Shown here in pieces: positions 31,301-45,000 of a stretch of 64,000 nt of DNA. This DNA is from Bugula neritina (taxonomy: Eukaryota > Bryozoa > Gymnolaemata > Cheilostomatida > Bugulidae). Numbering within the stretch: the stretch's first letter is position 1; each line of letters starts with the position of its first letter. The stretch is from NCBI GenBank assembly GCA_964035545.1, contig OZ037767.1, forward strand, positions 22,261,628 to 22,325,627, read 5' to 3'. The notes beneath the pieces were generated by a model. The model had not been told where the DNA came from, did no database searches, and saw only the letters and a list, made by a program, of their open reading frames with translations. A program made the position numbers and the translations under genes.

Positions 31301-34300
31301 TATTGTGAAATTTAAGTCCAAATGCCAGATTCTCACCAGTTTGAATAAAACCACACTCGTATACAAACCTGAGCTAAAGAGAATTTTATTTCTCTATTTC
31401 AGTCACAGATATAGTATCTAGTGTGATTATTTTCTGGAGTTAACTTTGAGAACAAAAGTAAAAGTTAAAAATGGAAAACAAAATACCAGACAGATTACGA
31501 ATCTCTGAAATCTAAAACATTAGTTTGACAAACCAAGCGTTCACAGTTCCCACATTACTATTTATTTATTATACAAGAGTTGGCTAGGCGGCATCTACAT
31601 TGAGTATACAGTAGATAGAAACATCTGGAAAACTGCTATACAGAGAGAAGCGTGGCACACATCATGAAACTGCAAATTGAGAACGACCTTGACACACTGT
31701 CAGACGTGTCAACTGAGAACATTAGAGTGACCCAGACAGACCTGTCAACTGGTTCATTACATCTGAATTGGTCCGATCAAAGTACTGCTGGAGCTCTTCT
31801 TTGGTATGGCGGATGGCATCAGTGACAACCTCAGCCATGATCGACCACTGCTGTACTTTGCATCTCTGGAAATAGGTGTCAGCAGGTGATTGGTTTGTTC
31901 CGTACCAATCACAGTACCCTACAGAGAAACCCTAGTTAACAGAGATCTTGTCAGCAAACCTAAAAACCTTCTACATTAAAACTAATTCAACATAATCATA
32001 ATCAACTGTCTATTTTCATCAGCATGGTACTTGAGCATACTAAATTCATAATCACTAAGAAACTGTACTTAAAACTCATCATGAAATTAGTATGACTTAC
32101 TCAGAACAAATCAGAGGCATACCTATAACCATAACATGTGTGAATACCAGAACACAGGCTAGACACACTTACACTGATTCCACTGACCACTGATACCAGT
32201 TGGTGCAGTAAATCTCTGCCCAGTCAACAGATTCAGTTGAATTAGCATCTCTGTGCCAGGCTCTGCAATCAGAATAATACTAGACGGTGTCTTGAGAGAG
32301 GAACATACAGTAACATCAGACCAGCAACAGAGTTATTGTTGAACAATACTTAATCACCATTTAGCCAATTTAGTATTAAGAAAGCGTATAACTTGGCATC
32401 ATGAAAGATACCAATATAGAAAAAAAATATCCATAATAAAAATTTGTGGTTATTTAACTCAATTTAATTCTAGAGGACCAAGTCAAAATTATACAGCTAA
32501 GTATGATAATGAATTATTCTATTTATGCATAAACAATCGTAGAGAGCAGCCACTGTGATTGTGTAACAAACAGGGAACAAGCAACAGGTATGCAGATCTA
32601 ACACTAATTGCCATTAAATTACAACATTAATGGGACACAAGCATAGACCCTTATAGAGAAGACGATTCTCAATAAATCTCCCAAATAAATGCAGTAGAGA
32701 TTGTTTTTAACTTGGTAAATCTCTTCCAATAAAGTTGATACCTGAAGCAGCAAGCGGACAGAAAACATCAATAGATCCACCATCTTTGTTTGGTTTAGTG
32801 AAGTTCACTAAACTCTGGAAGAACCAGATAGTTGGATCTTCATCAAGCTGGTCCAGAGTAATAACATTGTTTTGTAGGAGACATAACTCCCCGGGCTGTG
32901 TGGAGTGAGTCACCAGAGCTATGGAGCTGTAAGTGTAGCAGAACGGGAATGACAAAGAGGAGATAAATCAAATAAAAGGCAAAATCGATTCATGACAAGA
33001 TCATAAATATTACAAAACCTGTTTAAGGCTACAAAAAGGCACACATGGCAAATTCGAAGACAACAGAGTGTGAAATTTCACTCCATTTAGCTTACAAAAC
33101 TTTTACCAACTTTACAATAAGTATTGTTAGTACTATACAAAATGCAGAGAGAGCTATAACCTAGCAAGTTGTCCGTCAAGAACCTTGCCCAGTCTGTCAA
33201 TAAGGTTGTCAATTGTAGTGCCTTCATATTCATATGGCAACGGGTATACTTCATTCTTTACGGCATCATGTAGTACCTAAAAGATAAATTACTATTGTAA
33301 AGTATAGGAGTAATTTACAAGAACAAAGTTGAAGCACTGGATGTAGGCACATGGCCCGACAATCTGAACGACTGATGTCATACCTCTGAGGCTGGAACCC
33401 TGGAAGATATAAACACAATTCTGGGATTATCCACTTTAACTCTTCTTTGATTGGCTGACAGTGTGTATGTATAATCATCTGAGCCAATCAAATTCTTTCT
33501 AAAAACACAGATTTTTATTTAGAACATGTGCTTAGCTGTATACATGTGGTAGTAAGAAGAATTGTTATGAAATATGATTTACCTGGTATGGTTATTCACT
33601 GGTTCCCATGGCTTAGACTTCAGCTCTGTAATAGCTTTCTCTAGCTCCTTCTCATACTTGCACATAGTTACCTCGGACAACTTTATCTGCACTTCTCTGC
33701 CTTTAGCACCCACCTATATCATCACCAAGATAGTCGAAAGTAAGAACAAAAATTAATAATTTTTTTTAAAACCTAAACTTTTTAAATCTTATACTTTTAT
33801 ATATAAAGACGGTTCTGAAAAAAACATGCCTACTATAAAGACTTTATCAATAGAAAAGTCAACTGAAAATGCTCGTAATACATTTTTGTCACCACAAACA
33901 GTGCATGAGAAAACATTAGAAATCTAACACGTCTACTCGAAACTGACCAACCAGACATGAAAGATCAGGTAGCAGTGACCAATCACAAGCCTCGGTCAGT
34001 TGGTCTGAACAAATGAATACATCACTTTTATAATTATAAGCATAAAGGCTAACATAAAGCTCATTCACATGTAAACTGATAGGTTTACAAACCATCAGAG
34101 GAGATAACTCCTCGTCTTCTGCTATAGCCGAAGCTAATGAATTCTATAATATTACATGCATAGAGGTAAAACACAGGGACCTTAAATAGTAGAATCTGAG
34201 CAAAATCAGTTAGTAAATTTAGTCTAAAACAGTGAGTTACACTGAAATGTGGGAGGAAATAGTCTATCAGTAGTTTATAAACTCAAAATAAAATGTCAAC

Positions 34301-37300
34301 ATCAATAAGCAAAACTCAGTTGTATTAAAACAGTTTCTAATTAGGAAATACAAATAGAAGCAACCATCTAGAAAAACACACATTGTTTAAATCTCGAAAA
34401 TTTTACATGGACATAGTTTAAATAGATGGACAGAGTTTAAATAGATGGACAGAGTTTAACTTTGTCCTAGACGTGATAATTTGATGAATCTAACCTGCTT
34501 TACTTACACTGATAGATCTATGCGTGGCGCGTCTAGACTTAGAGCTGAGGCCTAGCTCTGTATTAGGAGCAGTCTTGGACCTAGACCGAGATTTCAGCTG
34601 ACCGAACTTGTTGTGGTGTTTGAGAGTAGTCTCGTCTAAGGCTGGATCGTTAGGGTTGAGGCCATATAGCAGTGCCTTGTTAGCCAGCTGGATGTCTTTA
34701 GTGGACTTACTAGGCCCGTACCATGGCGGCCTTGAGTTCAATATCTCTCCTAACACAAAGTGATAAAGATTCTATTTTCAAAATACAAAAAATTCGTTTA
34801 GTGTATTGGGAAAATAATGTTTTTCCTTTTTATGACAAAAAATCAGTAAGCAAGTATATGTTACAAAGATAGCTATTGGTTATGATTGGCATACACAAAT
34901 TTATACAATTATGAATTGACCTACAAGAAAGTAAAACAGCGCCACGTGAACTGTTTTATTGTATCCATTAACTATATTTTCTAAAATGAGTATGTAGATT
35001 GTTAATTTAGTTTTTTGACTGGTATGACACGAGGTTTTGAGAATAAAGTGCATGAGTAAGTCTACAACATGAGAATAATAGATAGAAGCTAAAAAGAACC
35101 GCGAGTTTAATTTATAGTAAGTTAAAAAGTAACTGACTCGCTGCATCCTTGGAGACAGGAAGTGGTTTAACTCTGTGGCCGGCATCTACTATGTCCATCC
35201 TTTCGTACAGAGCGGCCATCTTCTGAGCCTTCGTCAAACTCTGATACATTAAATCCTGTAACATACCAATACATGCATACAGTTGACTCATACAACCAAT
35301 AGTAACTGAGAATTACACCACTACTCTACAAATATGACTTTACTTTATCATGGCTACTAGTGTTTACTGTATCTCCTACAGCAATAGACATCATGATATC
35401 ATATTGAACTCCATAGTACTTCTCTATAATTTAGTATGCACTACTCTAAAATTTAATATGCAGTATTCTATAGTGCAACATGCACTCCTCTATAGCGCGG
35501 AATGCACTAATCTACAATGTTATAAGTGGCCTATTACTTTATAATGTTTTATGCATTACTTGACAATGTAATATGCTTAGGTTGAAAGAATGGCATGTAC
35601 ATTAAATTTTGAAAAAAATGCAAACAAATTTATACAAAAGGATTAATATTGTTTTATTATTAAAAATCACAATGAAACTTTCTTTAAAGCTGTTTAAAAT
35701 CAATACATATTAGACTTAACTTCGACAGGTGATGTCTACACCTGTACCTAATCATATACTTGATCTTTTCAACATAAATATTCCTAATAAACTATTATAG
35801 ACAATACTATACACAGGAATATAATAACGCTAAAACTCTATATAGTGATCACCACTAGTAAACATGGCCTACTTAACTGTGAAAGTGGGTATGGATAGAA
35901 ATGGGTGCAAAATGCAATCAACTGATTTAAGAAATAGTGATCCAAAGGTGTATGAAATACTAAAACACAAGCTATCGTTATGCATACTGTTGAATCATAG
36001 TTCTAAGTCGTACAGAAAGCGACAATGTATTTCACAAACACAGAAATAAAACTATTTCTTACAATTTGAGCTATTGTGCAACGTGAACATCAGCGTAAAC
36101 GAAGAGAGCTACAACAATCTGCATAAAAAACTGTTCACGTGAAGAACAATACTGTGAAATGAAATATAATGATGTAGCCAGAGAACTAAAAACAGGGGAG
36201 GGTACGGAAAATACATACCACATCACAGCTGTCCATGTCTGGGTTCACAGGCCATGGCTTGAAATTGTACAAATCATGTTTACAAGAACATTAACCTTGT
36301 ACAGTGAAATGCATAGCAGCAGCTGTCCAACACTTTTACATACAGTGTTAAACTCATTTACTAGACTATTGGTGATTTGTAACCTGGTACCGAGGATCAC
36401 TTCTACTGCTAGTGTAGATATCTGACAACTTACAAAACTTACATAAGTTTAACCTCTATGACCTTTGTTAAAAAAATTTGTCGAAACTTTTAAAACATGT
36501 TGAAGAAGCACAAATGATTATTTCTGTAATCTTCGCTTCAAGGATTACCTTTTTCTAACATGTTGCCCCTACACCAAAGGCATGCATTAGTCACACTACT
36601 GAAGAACATAGCTATGATATCCCTAAGTAGGGAGGACAACTCCTACCTCATTCAACACAATATCCATGTTGAGGACGCAGTGGATGTAGTGCTTCTTCCA
36701 GGAACCATATTCTGTGCTTGTAGGTCTGTAAGGAAGGTACCAGCCAAACCTGGCGCACTTGGGTCTCCAGAGACAGTCCTGCTCAGGCGAGTGAATTTAT
36801 TCAGTAGATAAGATATGCCACACAAGTAGATATGCCACACAAGTAGATATGCTATACCAGTAGATAGGCTAAGGTTTCAAATTAAATTTTTAAAAAAATG
36901 AAAAAATATTTGGTTTTACCAAATCATGGCGCGTTTATTTGCTTTGTAAAATAAAAATGCAACCTACTGATAACATATTAAACATCGAACAACTAGCTCA
37001 ATATCTTACGATAACTTCCTGTCAATATCTCACGATAACTAACCTGCTCCCCAATGAACTTCCAAGCCCAGGAGACTTGAGAAACTCTAGAGAGAGTTTT
37101 GGCATCCAGCATAGAGAAGATGTAGAGAGTAAGAAAACGGGGGAGAACTGTTGTTGGATCCACCCTTGTCAACACAGCCTTAGCCTATAGCATAGTGCAG
37201 CAAAACTAAACAACCTCGACTCAAGATGTAACATAGAGAGGGGACTCTGTAGACACCATAGGAAACAACATGCAGATGCTGGGATGATGGTGCTGAAAAA

Positions 37301-39672
37301 TAACTTACAGAGAATAGTGCCATCATAGTGATAGGTAGAATAAGGTATATATCGACACTGTACCTACACACATTGCATATAAAGTTGTAGAACGCTCCCA
37401 ACCTGTAATACCTAGCATGATACTATAAAAGCAGGAAGAACCACAATAGCCATATTTACAAGAAACAATTATGCAGATATAGCAATCAGCATGGCAACGA
37501 CAGATTCTTACACAGCACACATGGATTTTGTAAAAGCATAATACTTTTATTCTGTAACTAATAACTATGGTGTTAAAAACCCAAACTTTAATGATAGTAG
37601 CACAAGGGTCCTAAGAAAATTATATTGTTAGGTACACGCCACAAACTATCTGATCACTAAACCCTAAAAAACAATATTTACCAACAAAAATTAAATTAAT
37701 AAAAAAAATTTATCACATCATAAAACTAGTTGGCAACAATTTAGCAACTGGCAGATAAAATATATGATTGCAAACTGAACAAAAAGCTAGAACTCAATCA
37801 AATTATAACTCAATCCAATTATGTTCACAGTAAAATAAACTCAGGTTAAAGTAGTAGTTGAGAGCTTAAATAGATTTAGTTGAGACCTCATTGGGAATTC
37901 GGTCATACTTTACCTGCATAGCTATGCACAAGTCCTCAGTGGGACACATAGCGCATACTTTATTCTCCTTTAAAAAGAAACTAAAAAGTATCACTAAAAC
38001 TCGACACCATAGTGTTTATTAGCTTGTTGACAGAACGAGGGCAGTTACAGAGTAATATAGTTCCATCATAGTTCAAACCCTCAACATTGATAGCTATCAT
38101 TATGATGTAATTGTGAAGTAAAACATGTGAAAAAAAATCATATTTTGGAGAGCTATCACAGTGGAGTTTAGGTATAAATGGCACCAATGAAAAAATAGGT
38201 AAAAATTGCACACTAATATCAAATTTGCCCCAAACCCCAATATTTTACAGGTGCCATTTTACCTGTGTCATTATACATGTGCCGTTTTTACCGGACACCA
38301 TCACAGTGTTATACCAACAGCTATTGTGCACTGATGTCTACACTGCAGAGATTTACAAGTAATTATAATGACAGTCTACAGGTAGAGCAACCTTTAACCT
38401 TTACCTGCTTAGACAGTTTTACATATTAACAGATAAAATGAAGTATAATACTTTATTGTGTGTCACATGACAATAAAATTCAAAAAAAGTAATTCAGATA
38501 GACTAGTGTCACAACCATTTCAGCATAATATTGATGCTTTTACATGTCAACTCATTATTGCTAGGTTCAAACTAGTCAATTAATTTCTTTGATCAATATA
38601 AGTATTATAATTGAATTCAATGAAATCAATACTGAGATTAGTTTAAAACAATCAACATATATGCGAGCATATAAAAACAGTGCACAGTAATTATGCCTTG
38701 AGATTTTTTGCGGTACATAAAACACAAATCTCCATCATGTAGACAAGAACTAGTGAATGTCAAAAAACTTCAGCCTCTCATAAACCAACGAGTTTATTAA
38801 CTTCTTAATCACAAGAGCACTCACTCAACGTAAATTATAACTGCTACCAGCTACTTCCAAAACTGTTTATTAATAAACAAGTTAAAGATGAGAAAGTTGC
38901 AGAGTAGTTGGAAGAGCAACTGCTGTACTCACCTCAAACCAGCTATGAGCAAACACCAGTTGTGATCTCCCGCACTTTTTCAAAATGACGTCTAAAAACC
39001 GCTTTCTCTGAGAGTCAGTCCACAAATCAAACTGAATGAAAAACAAGAAATAGAATTAAATGCAGTGTATGTGGCACACACCTGAACAAATGCAATAGGA
39101 AAAGTAGAGCATAGAATAGTGCAAGAGTAATACAAAAAATTTTTGTATTAAATTATCGTGAATGAATTTAAATTGGCTGATATCATTGTAACATGTAAAA
39201 GTCATAACTTTACCCAATGAGAAATTAGCTCCCTCCGCTCCTTGTAAATCTAAAAACAATAAAAAGCAGTATGTCATTCTCTTTTAAAATAAAGAAAATG
39301 CAACAAACGCCTTTTTCTCAACATGATTGAGTTCTACAAAATATATACTTACATTATGTTTTACTTTCATAAGACATCAGTTAGAAACTGTCAACAATCT
39401 CATATTTATTGTGAGAGCACATGCTATTGCATATTTCTATTCACTAAGAATACTAGAATGACACTCTAGTAAAACACTGTGAGCACCTGTTCATTGGACG
39501 GCTTGTGATTAACAGGGGTCCATGCAGAGTTGTAAGTCTGGTACTTCTTGGTTACGAAATGGTCAGCAGACTTATTAACAAATCGTGTCGGTGTTTTTCC
39601 AAGAACTTTGCTGTCATCATTTGTAATTTCCAGTCGCTTCATCTTTGACTTTGTACTTAGATAGCTACTCAT
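25369..39672 (-). CDS. ECT2L: ECT2L-like F-box / RhoGEF (DH-PH) protein, about 27 exons
   Basis: Start ATG at 39672, stop TAG at 25369-25371. 5' exons are 39487-39672, 39214-39249 and 38933-39031 ([20 protein letters not shown]), with a small exon at about 37913-37966. The F-box is at about 37043-37181 ([20 protein letters not shown]), followed by [19 protein letters not shown] at about 36655-36784. Further exons lie near 36216, 35146-35259, 34507-34751, 34098-34145, 33582-33715, 33398-33500, 33150-33277, 32743-32930, 32165-32265, 31752-31920, 31058-31165, 30321-30424, 29790-29998 and 29340-29414. The DH domain spans 28549-28695 ([20 protein letters not shown]), 28120-28187, 27447-27670 and 27021-27185; the PH domain 26210-26373, 25808-25985 ([13 protein letters not shown]) and 25369-25500. 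The F-box plus DH-PH combination is diagnostic of ECT2L, a presumed Rho-family GEF with ubiquitin-ligase adaptor potential. Inner exon borders are approximate. Confidence 0.85.
26477..26759. mobile_element. MITE with about 70-bp terminal inverted repeats (ECT2L intron)
   Basis: The left end cccctcattcacacttac is an exact inverse of gtaagtgtgaatgagggg at the right end. Further in, tcagccatttttaa pairs with taaaaatggctga. The ends are related over about 70 bp with few mismatches. No coding capacity, 283 bp long. Target-site duplication not clear. Confidence 0.8.
29046..29217. mobile_element. MITE family A, copy 1 (ECT2L intron)
   Basis: The ends tttagatg..gtgcagtaatgg and ccactactgcatctaaa are inverted repeats with small differences. 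The interior agrees with a second copy at about 30775-30947 (for example gagaaaagcct, caacccgc/ttacccgc). About 170 bp, non-coding. Confidence 0.75.
30775..30947. mobile_element. MITE family A, copy 2 (ECT2L intron)
   Basis: Same orientation and structure as the copy at 29046-29217, from gtgcagtaatggggaa to tccactactgctcctaaa. Ends diverged. Two related copies within 2 kb show a family active in this genome. Confidence 0.75.
36820..36860. repeat. 20-bp tandem duplication
   Basis: atatgccacacaagtag occurs twice with a third partial copy, in an ECT2L intron. Confidence 0.85.
38171..38294. mobile_element. foldback element family B, short copy (ECT2L intron)
   Basis: Starts ggtataaatggcacc and ends ggtgccattttacctgtgtc... 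with an A/C-rich centre (gccccaaaccccaat). It has the same design as 59763-60050 and the partial copy at 63929-64000. No coding capacity. Confidence 0.75.
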
Positions 39673-42081
39673 CTTTTTTAATTGTTTTAATATTTAATTA
39701 CATTTCCTGTCCTATTATAAAGTTCTAGCTCACTAAAACAGATAGTTGAAAAATAAGCCTGATTGGTTTAGAAAATACAAAATGTCCGACTACATTTTAA
39801 TGACTTTAGGATGAACACATATAAGCTATTTATAAGTTTGAATCAACACAAGATTTATGTGAGATTGAATTAGCTTGAAAGCAATTTTTCAAAAAAAATT
39901 TTATTTCCAAGAGTTCGATCTTAGATTTGACAAGCAAAGTAAAGCTGGGCTTAAATTAGGTTGTAATTTAAAATGATCTGCAGAAGTAAATTGCACCCTT
40001 ACTGCGTTGATTTTTAAAATTACTTGAACTAAATCAAAATCACTTACGTAACCAACTATACTCACGCAAGTTTATAGTCACTATCTCTGTGAGAAAACCC
40101 TGATAGAAAGGGTTTTTGTTAAAGCGGGCTAAGGACTTATTTAAATGAGGCACCAACTATACTTATAATAAAAGTAAAAAAAATGCTGGTAATTATAAGA
40201 GTATTTCTTGAGTAATTCTAGTAATGAATAAAATATTATTAAAATAAAAATACACATTATTAGTATTCGAATTATAATCTTTACTAAAACACTAACAGAA
40301 ACAAATTATTCTTCCTGATAGTGATAGGTGTGGAATTCTGTATCAGTATAAGTGAGATTCATACTCATACTGATTGAATATTAAATATAGAAATTAACTT
40401 TATCATACACTAGCTGCATACACTTAGAGCTAAGAGCAAGTGTCAGAGTGAGTTCAAGTTAAGCGTTAGTATAAGTTACGAAGTATAACTTATAGTATTA
40501 CAAACAGTAACACTATAAGAAGTAATACAATAGCATATTATAACTAAAAAATTTAGATTGCGAGCATCAGCATGTTAAACATAAAAATAAACTTGATCAT
40601 AATAATAATCATTTATCATAATGATAATCATAATTATAATCATAATGATAATGTAGATCAAAATGAAAATGAAAGTTAAAATGTATAACTTGATTTACTG
40701 ATTATGGTCACCGGTACGACTATTAAGATTTTTAAAACACTAGCTACTAATAATCATAATGCTTAATGCATACTGATAGTAATAGTACTAAGTCTACTGA
40801 AACAATTTTACAACATGATTTAACACAATGCATTTGCAACCGTTGGTATTTTTGCAAAAATTATTCCAGGCGCGAGCGTCAAATAGCCTAAATTCTAAAA
40901 TAATACTAAAGCGACACTAGAGTTATACCAGTTGATTCGAATCGAGCGAAAATTGGCATATGTCATAAGATTCAATTGAAAAGTTTAAAGCGCAGGTTAG
41001 GTTTCTGTGGTGACAAGAGCAGCGAGTTGTAAAATAAATCAACCAATCTAAAAGATTTACAAAGCGGACAACTCCACTAACTTCAACATCTGCTTCTAAA
41101 AACAATAACAATTATACTCTGCATAAATTTATTTCCTTATACTTATTTCATGCATAATTTCTGCCTCATATTCTATAGAGTATATATATACATTTTTGCA
41201 TACCTAATAGTAATTATGAGTATTTTGTAACATCCTACCTTTTTGTTAATGCTATGAATTATTATCTTTTATTGATTTATATCAATTATCTGAAGTGATT
41301 GTATTACAATAAAAAATATGTTGCAACATATTGTTTTCAATTTTCATTCATGACTGAAAAATTGCACTTTCAAAAAGACATTCTAAATATAAATTTTGTG
41401 TCTGTAATTTCTAATTTGGTTTTAGCTATTATATATATGTTTTAGTTGCTAAATAGATAAACTTATTTGATTGTGTTTTGGGTTTCGTCAGCCCATGGAA
41501 TGGAAGGAAGAATATTTGAATACCAAACTAATTATATTGAAATAAAAAAACCATAGTACTAATATATTAATAAAGTTGCTTTTATAATTTATTTAGGACA
41601 ACATCGTCAGACCTCAAGCAGCATATTTTACAAGTAACAAACTTGAGCATAGTGGTTAACTATCTTGATGCATAGAAAAAGAATTTGAGGTAATAATGCA
41701 TTAATATTTTTAGGATCATTACATTAATTGGTGCATTACTGCATAAAATCAAATTAGTGTATAAACTATTATGTTGGAAACAGAAGCATGTCAATTTAAT
41801 TATTGTTACTTACATTCAAATTTTGGCTAATTAAACAATTTCTTCTAATTAAATAATTTATTTGATGATTATCATCTATCAAAATATTGGTTAAACAGAG
41901 GCTGAAAAAATGATGTTTAACACCGAAATCTTTCAAAAAAGTCCTTTTCTCTAATTCTGTTTTTTACATGGTTCAGTTTTGAGCAGTTTTTTCTTACTAG
42001 ATCATTATTAATAATCTTATTTTACCTAGTCACAGCTATATTCCGAATAATGTAATAGTAGAATATAAACTGGGCAGCAGG
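39673..42081. other. no recognisable gene
   Basis: Region between the ECT2L start and the 3' end of the 2-TM gene. AT-rich, with short irregular repeats such as ataatgataatcataat near 40600-40660. No supported exon. The first few hundred bases must contain the ECT2L promoter, but no clear motif is visible. Confidence 0.5.
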
Positions 42082-45000
42082 TCAAATTGCTGCCGAAGAG
42101 CATTCGTCCTCTGACTCATATTGCTGACTTGTTGAAAGATTCACCTTTTCACTGAACTTTTCTAAAGCCACATTTAATTTCTTTCCTTTTTTTGGCAGCT
42201 TCACATTTTTAGAAACAATGCAAGCACACAGTGTCAATATTATGGTAATAATGGGTACAGTGAATAACAAAATAGCCAATGAAACGTGTGGCAGCAATTT
42301 GGCTTTTATTAATAGAGGTCTCTCAGGGTAGTCTTTCTGGACATAACATTCTAGTGATTGGTTCAGGGTATACTGTTTATTCACTTCGGCTTGTGTGTAT
42401 TCAACTTTCCCTTCCGAGTCTGGACAAGTTATTGGCACCATTAGACAATGTGAGTTTGTCTACAACAAAGGTGAAAATCATGTGACCAACAAACTCTGAT
42501 TATATATTATATTATGATAAGCTTTGCAACTGTATAATATATATGTCTATTGCACATCTTTAAGGCCGCATATAATATTTACAAAGGCTATGCAGTTGTA
42601 GAGTGCATATATAAATGTTACACAGTACATGTGTAAAACATATAATTCATAACAGTCAAGAATAAACAGAGTTTGTCAATACTTGCAACTTCAATAAGAG
42701 AAGAAAACTCTAGACAAATATGCATATAAAAATAACAAAAGAAGCTGCCCTATTACTGCTATCCTTGCAGCTGAATCTTTAATTTATTCAGAACAACAAA
42801 CTACATAGTTTATTTTACCAAACAGTCAATGTGTTTATACTTTATAGCTAAACAGCATTTATGGTGGTGCCCTTCATTATGTTTTAAATAGAATTAGTAA
42901 AGTAATGGCTAGTCCATTCACTGCAATCACATATATATTACTTAATAGTTTAATTAATTACTGCTTTTAATTTTGAATTGATTAAGTTAATAATGATCAT
43001 CAACAATAAGTATTGCATCATAGTATATTAACATAATTAAGGTAATAGTTTATGCTCAAATCAGCTGAATTAGTTTTTAAGTATTTTTTCAGTGCTGGCT
43101 ATGAATAGTTTGAGCAATAACTAAAAGGTTTGTGAGAAATAGAACTAAAGGAAATAGAAAATGTTCATAATAATTTTACTTTTTCTATAATGAAAGCTAA
43201 ATATTTGGCGAATTTTAGTTGTAATTTTGATAACTGTAGTTGTCAATCATGCTTTGTCATAGGCTATAACTATGGTTACTACGGACTAACCAACTGTATT
43301 ACTACTCTTAAGTGAAATATATGTTCAAATTTAGTAAAAATTGTCAAGTTTAAAATTATCCTCTGTCCCACAAGTACCCTGATGGCACCAGTGTCAGCCT
43401 ACATAAACAATCATTACTGTGGTAGTTATAAAGTTACAACCAATCTACATAGTTTATGACGGTACATATCAATATTAGTATTTGTCAGTGACAACTGGTC
43501 TTCTCTAGGTCTAATTTACGGCTATATCAATTCTCTTCCAAGTTATTTTTCAGGTTAGTAGCCTATAAACATTTATTCATGTAACATTGTGCTTGTAATT
43601 AGGTAATGCAAGAAGTGAAAACATATTGAAACTGAGTTTGAAGTGACTCGTCGATTACAGCAACATATATAAGAAACATTTAAAATTATATTTTTGCAAT
43701 GTTTTAAAGAACTTTCTCTGTGTAAGAGTTTTTGCAAGTCTGTGTGTATCATAGATTGTTTGAAGAATAACAAGTGTGATTTTATAACCTGAGTAACTAA
43801 AATAACTGACAGAGTAGAAGCCAAGTTATAGGTGAGAGTATCTACTCAACTTGGTGCTAATGCATAATATTATAAGCTTTACACTATATAGGTACATTAC
43901 ATTGCTATTCATGCTTATTCCACACTCACACTTTGTATCATGTACATATAATGTTTGAGACATCATCTACTGTTATACGGTGATAATGAGCTAAATTCCC
44001 ATCATATGCATTTGGTGTTAAGATGTAGCCAAGGTTTTGATGTAATAGGGAGGTAACTTTAAGCCTTCTAACATACCAGTTGGTTTTTGACAGTTGCTAC
44101 TCTTGACCTAGAAATAATTGCTTTTGGAAGCGTTTAATGTAGATGTATCAAAAATTGATGCTATTTTCAATAAGAATGTCATGTTGGAAAATAAAAAGCT
44201 GACACACTTTATATGGAAAGTTAATCAATCATCTATTCAATTAGTGGGCAACTTTTTTGCTGAAAGTATATTGAGTCATAAGATTGAAATATTGGTAACT
44301 GTTGAATACAGCATTACCTAATCTTACTAATGGTCTTTGACAAATGATTATAATATGACTATTGTTTTTAGTAATATAGATGGAAGTAGTTTATTTGATA
44401 TAAACACTATTATTATAAGGCTGTAAGACTGCAATTTATATAGACATATTTGTACTTATAAATATTAGGCTCAGAAGTTGTAGTAATTTGTCAAAAGTAA
44501 ATCTGCAGTTAAGTATAGCCATTTAAGTAGACTCAATTTGGTTTGGCCTCATTCTGCATTATAGAGTAGTTTCAGAAGGTATTTGTAATTACATCTGCCA
44601 GTTCTTTTAATTACCCTTATATAAAATTGTCACTTAATCTCTGCTAAGCCTGATGTACTACAGGTGTTCATTAATTATCTAGAACCAGGATAAAACATCA
44701 TGTTAAAAGAATTTCGCATTATACCCAAAGCTTTTGATAAAATAGTATAAATTCTAGCTTTTCTAGAAAAATTGACATCAGTCTTTTACGGTCTTTGATT
44801 GGATAACGTTGATTAGGCTCTTTATAGCACTTATAATTTACCAAAATGTTACAGCAACAAATGCTAGGTAGAAACTTAGAAACAGTTTAACATAATTAGG
44901 CACCACTACCAAATAACAAGAAGTTATAAAATACAAAGTTTAAGATTTTCAAACTGAGCAAATATGTTAGTGGCAAATGATGTGGTTATTGCAAGAAAGA

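Noticed and set aside
44118-44321. 67-codon plus-strand frame
   Set aside because: No recognisable domain, no splice context, composition expected by chance in AT-rich DNA.
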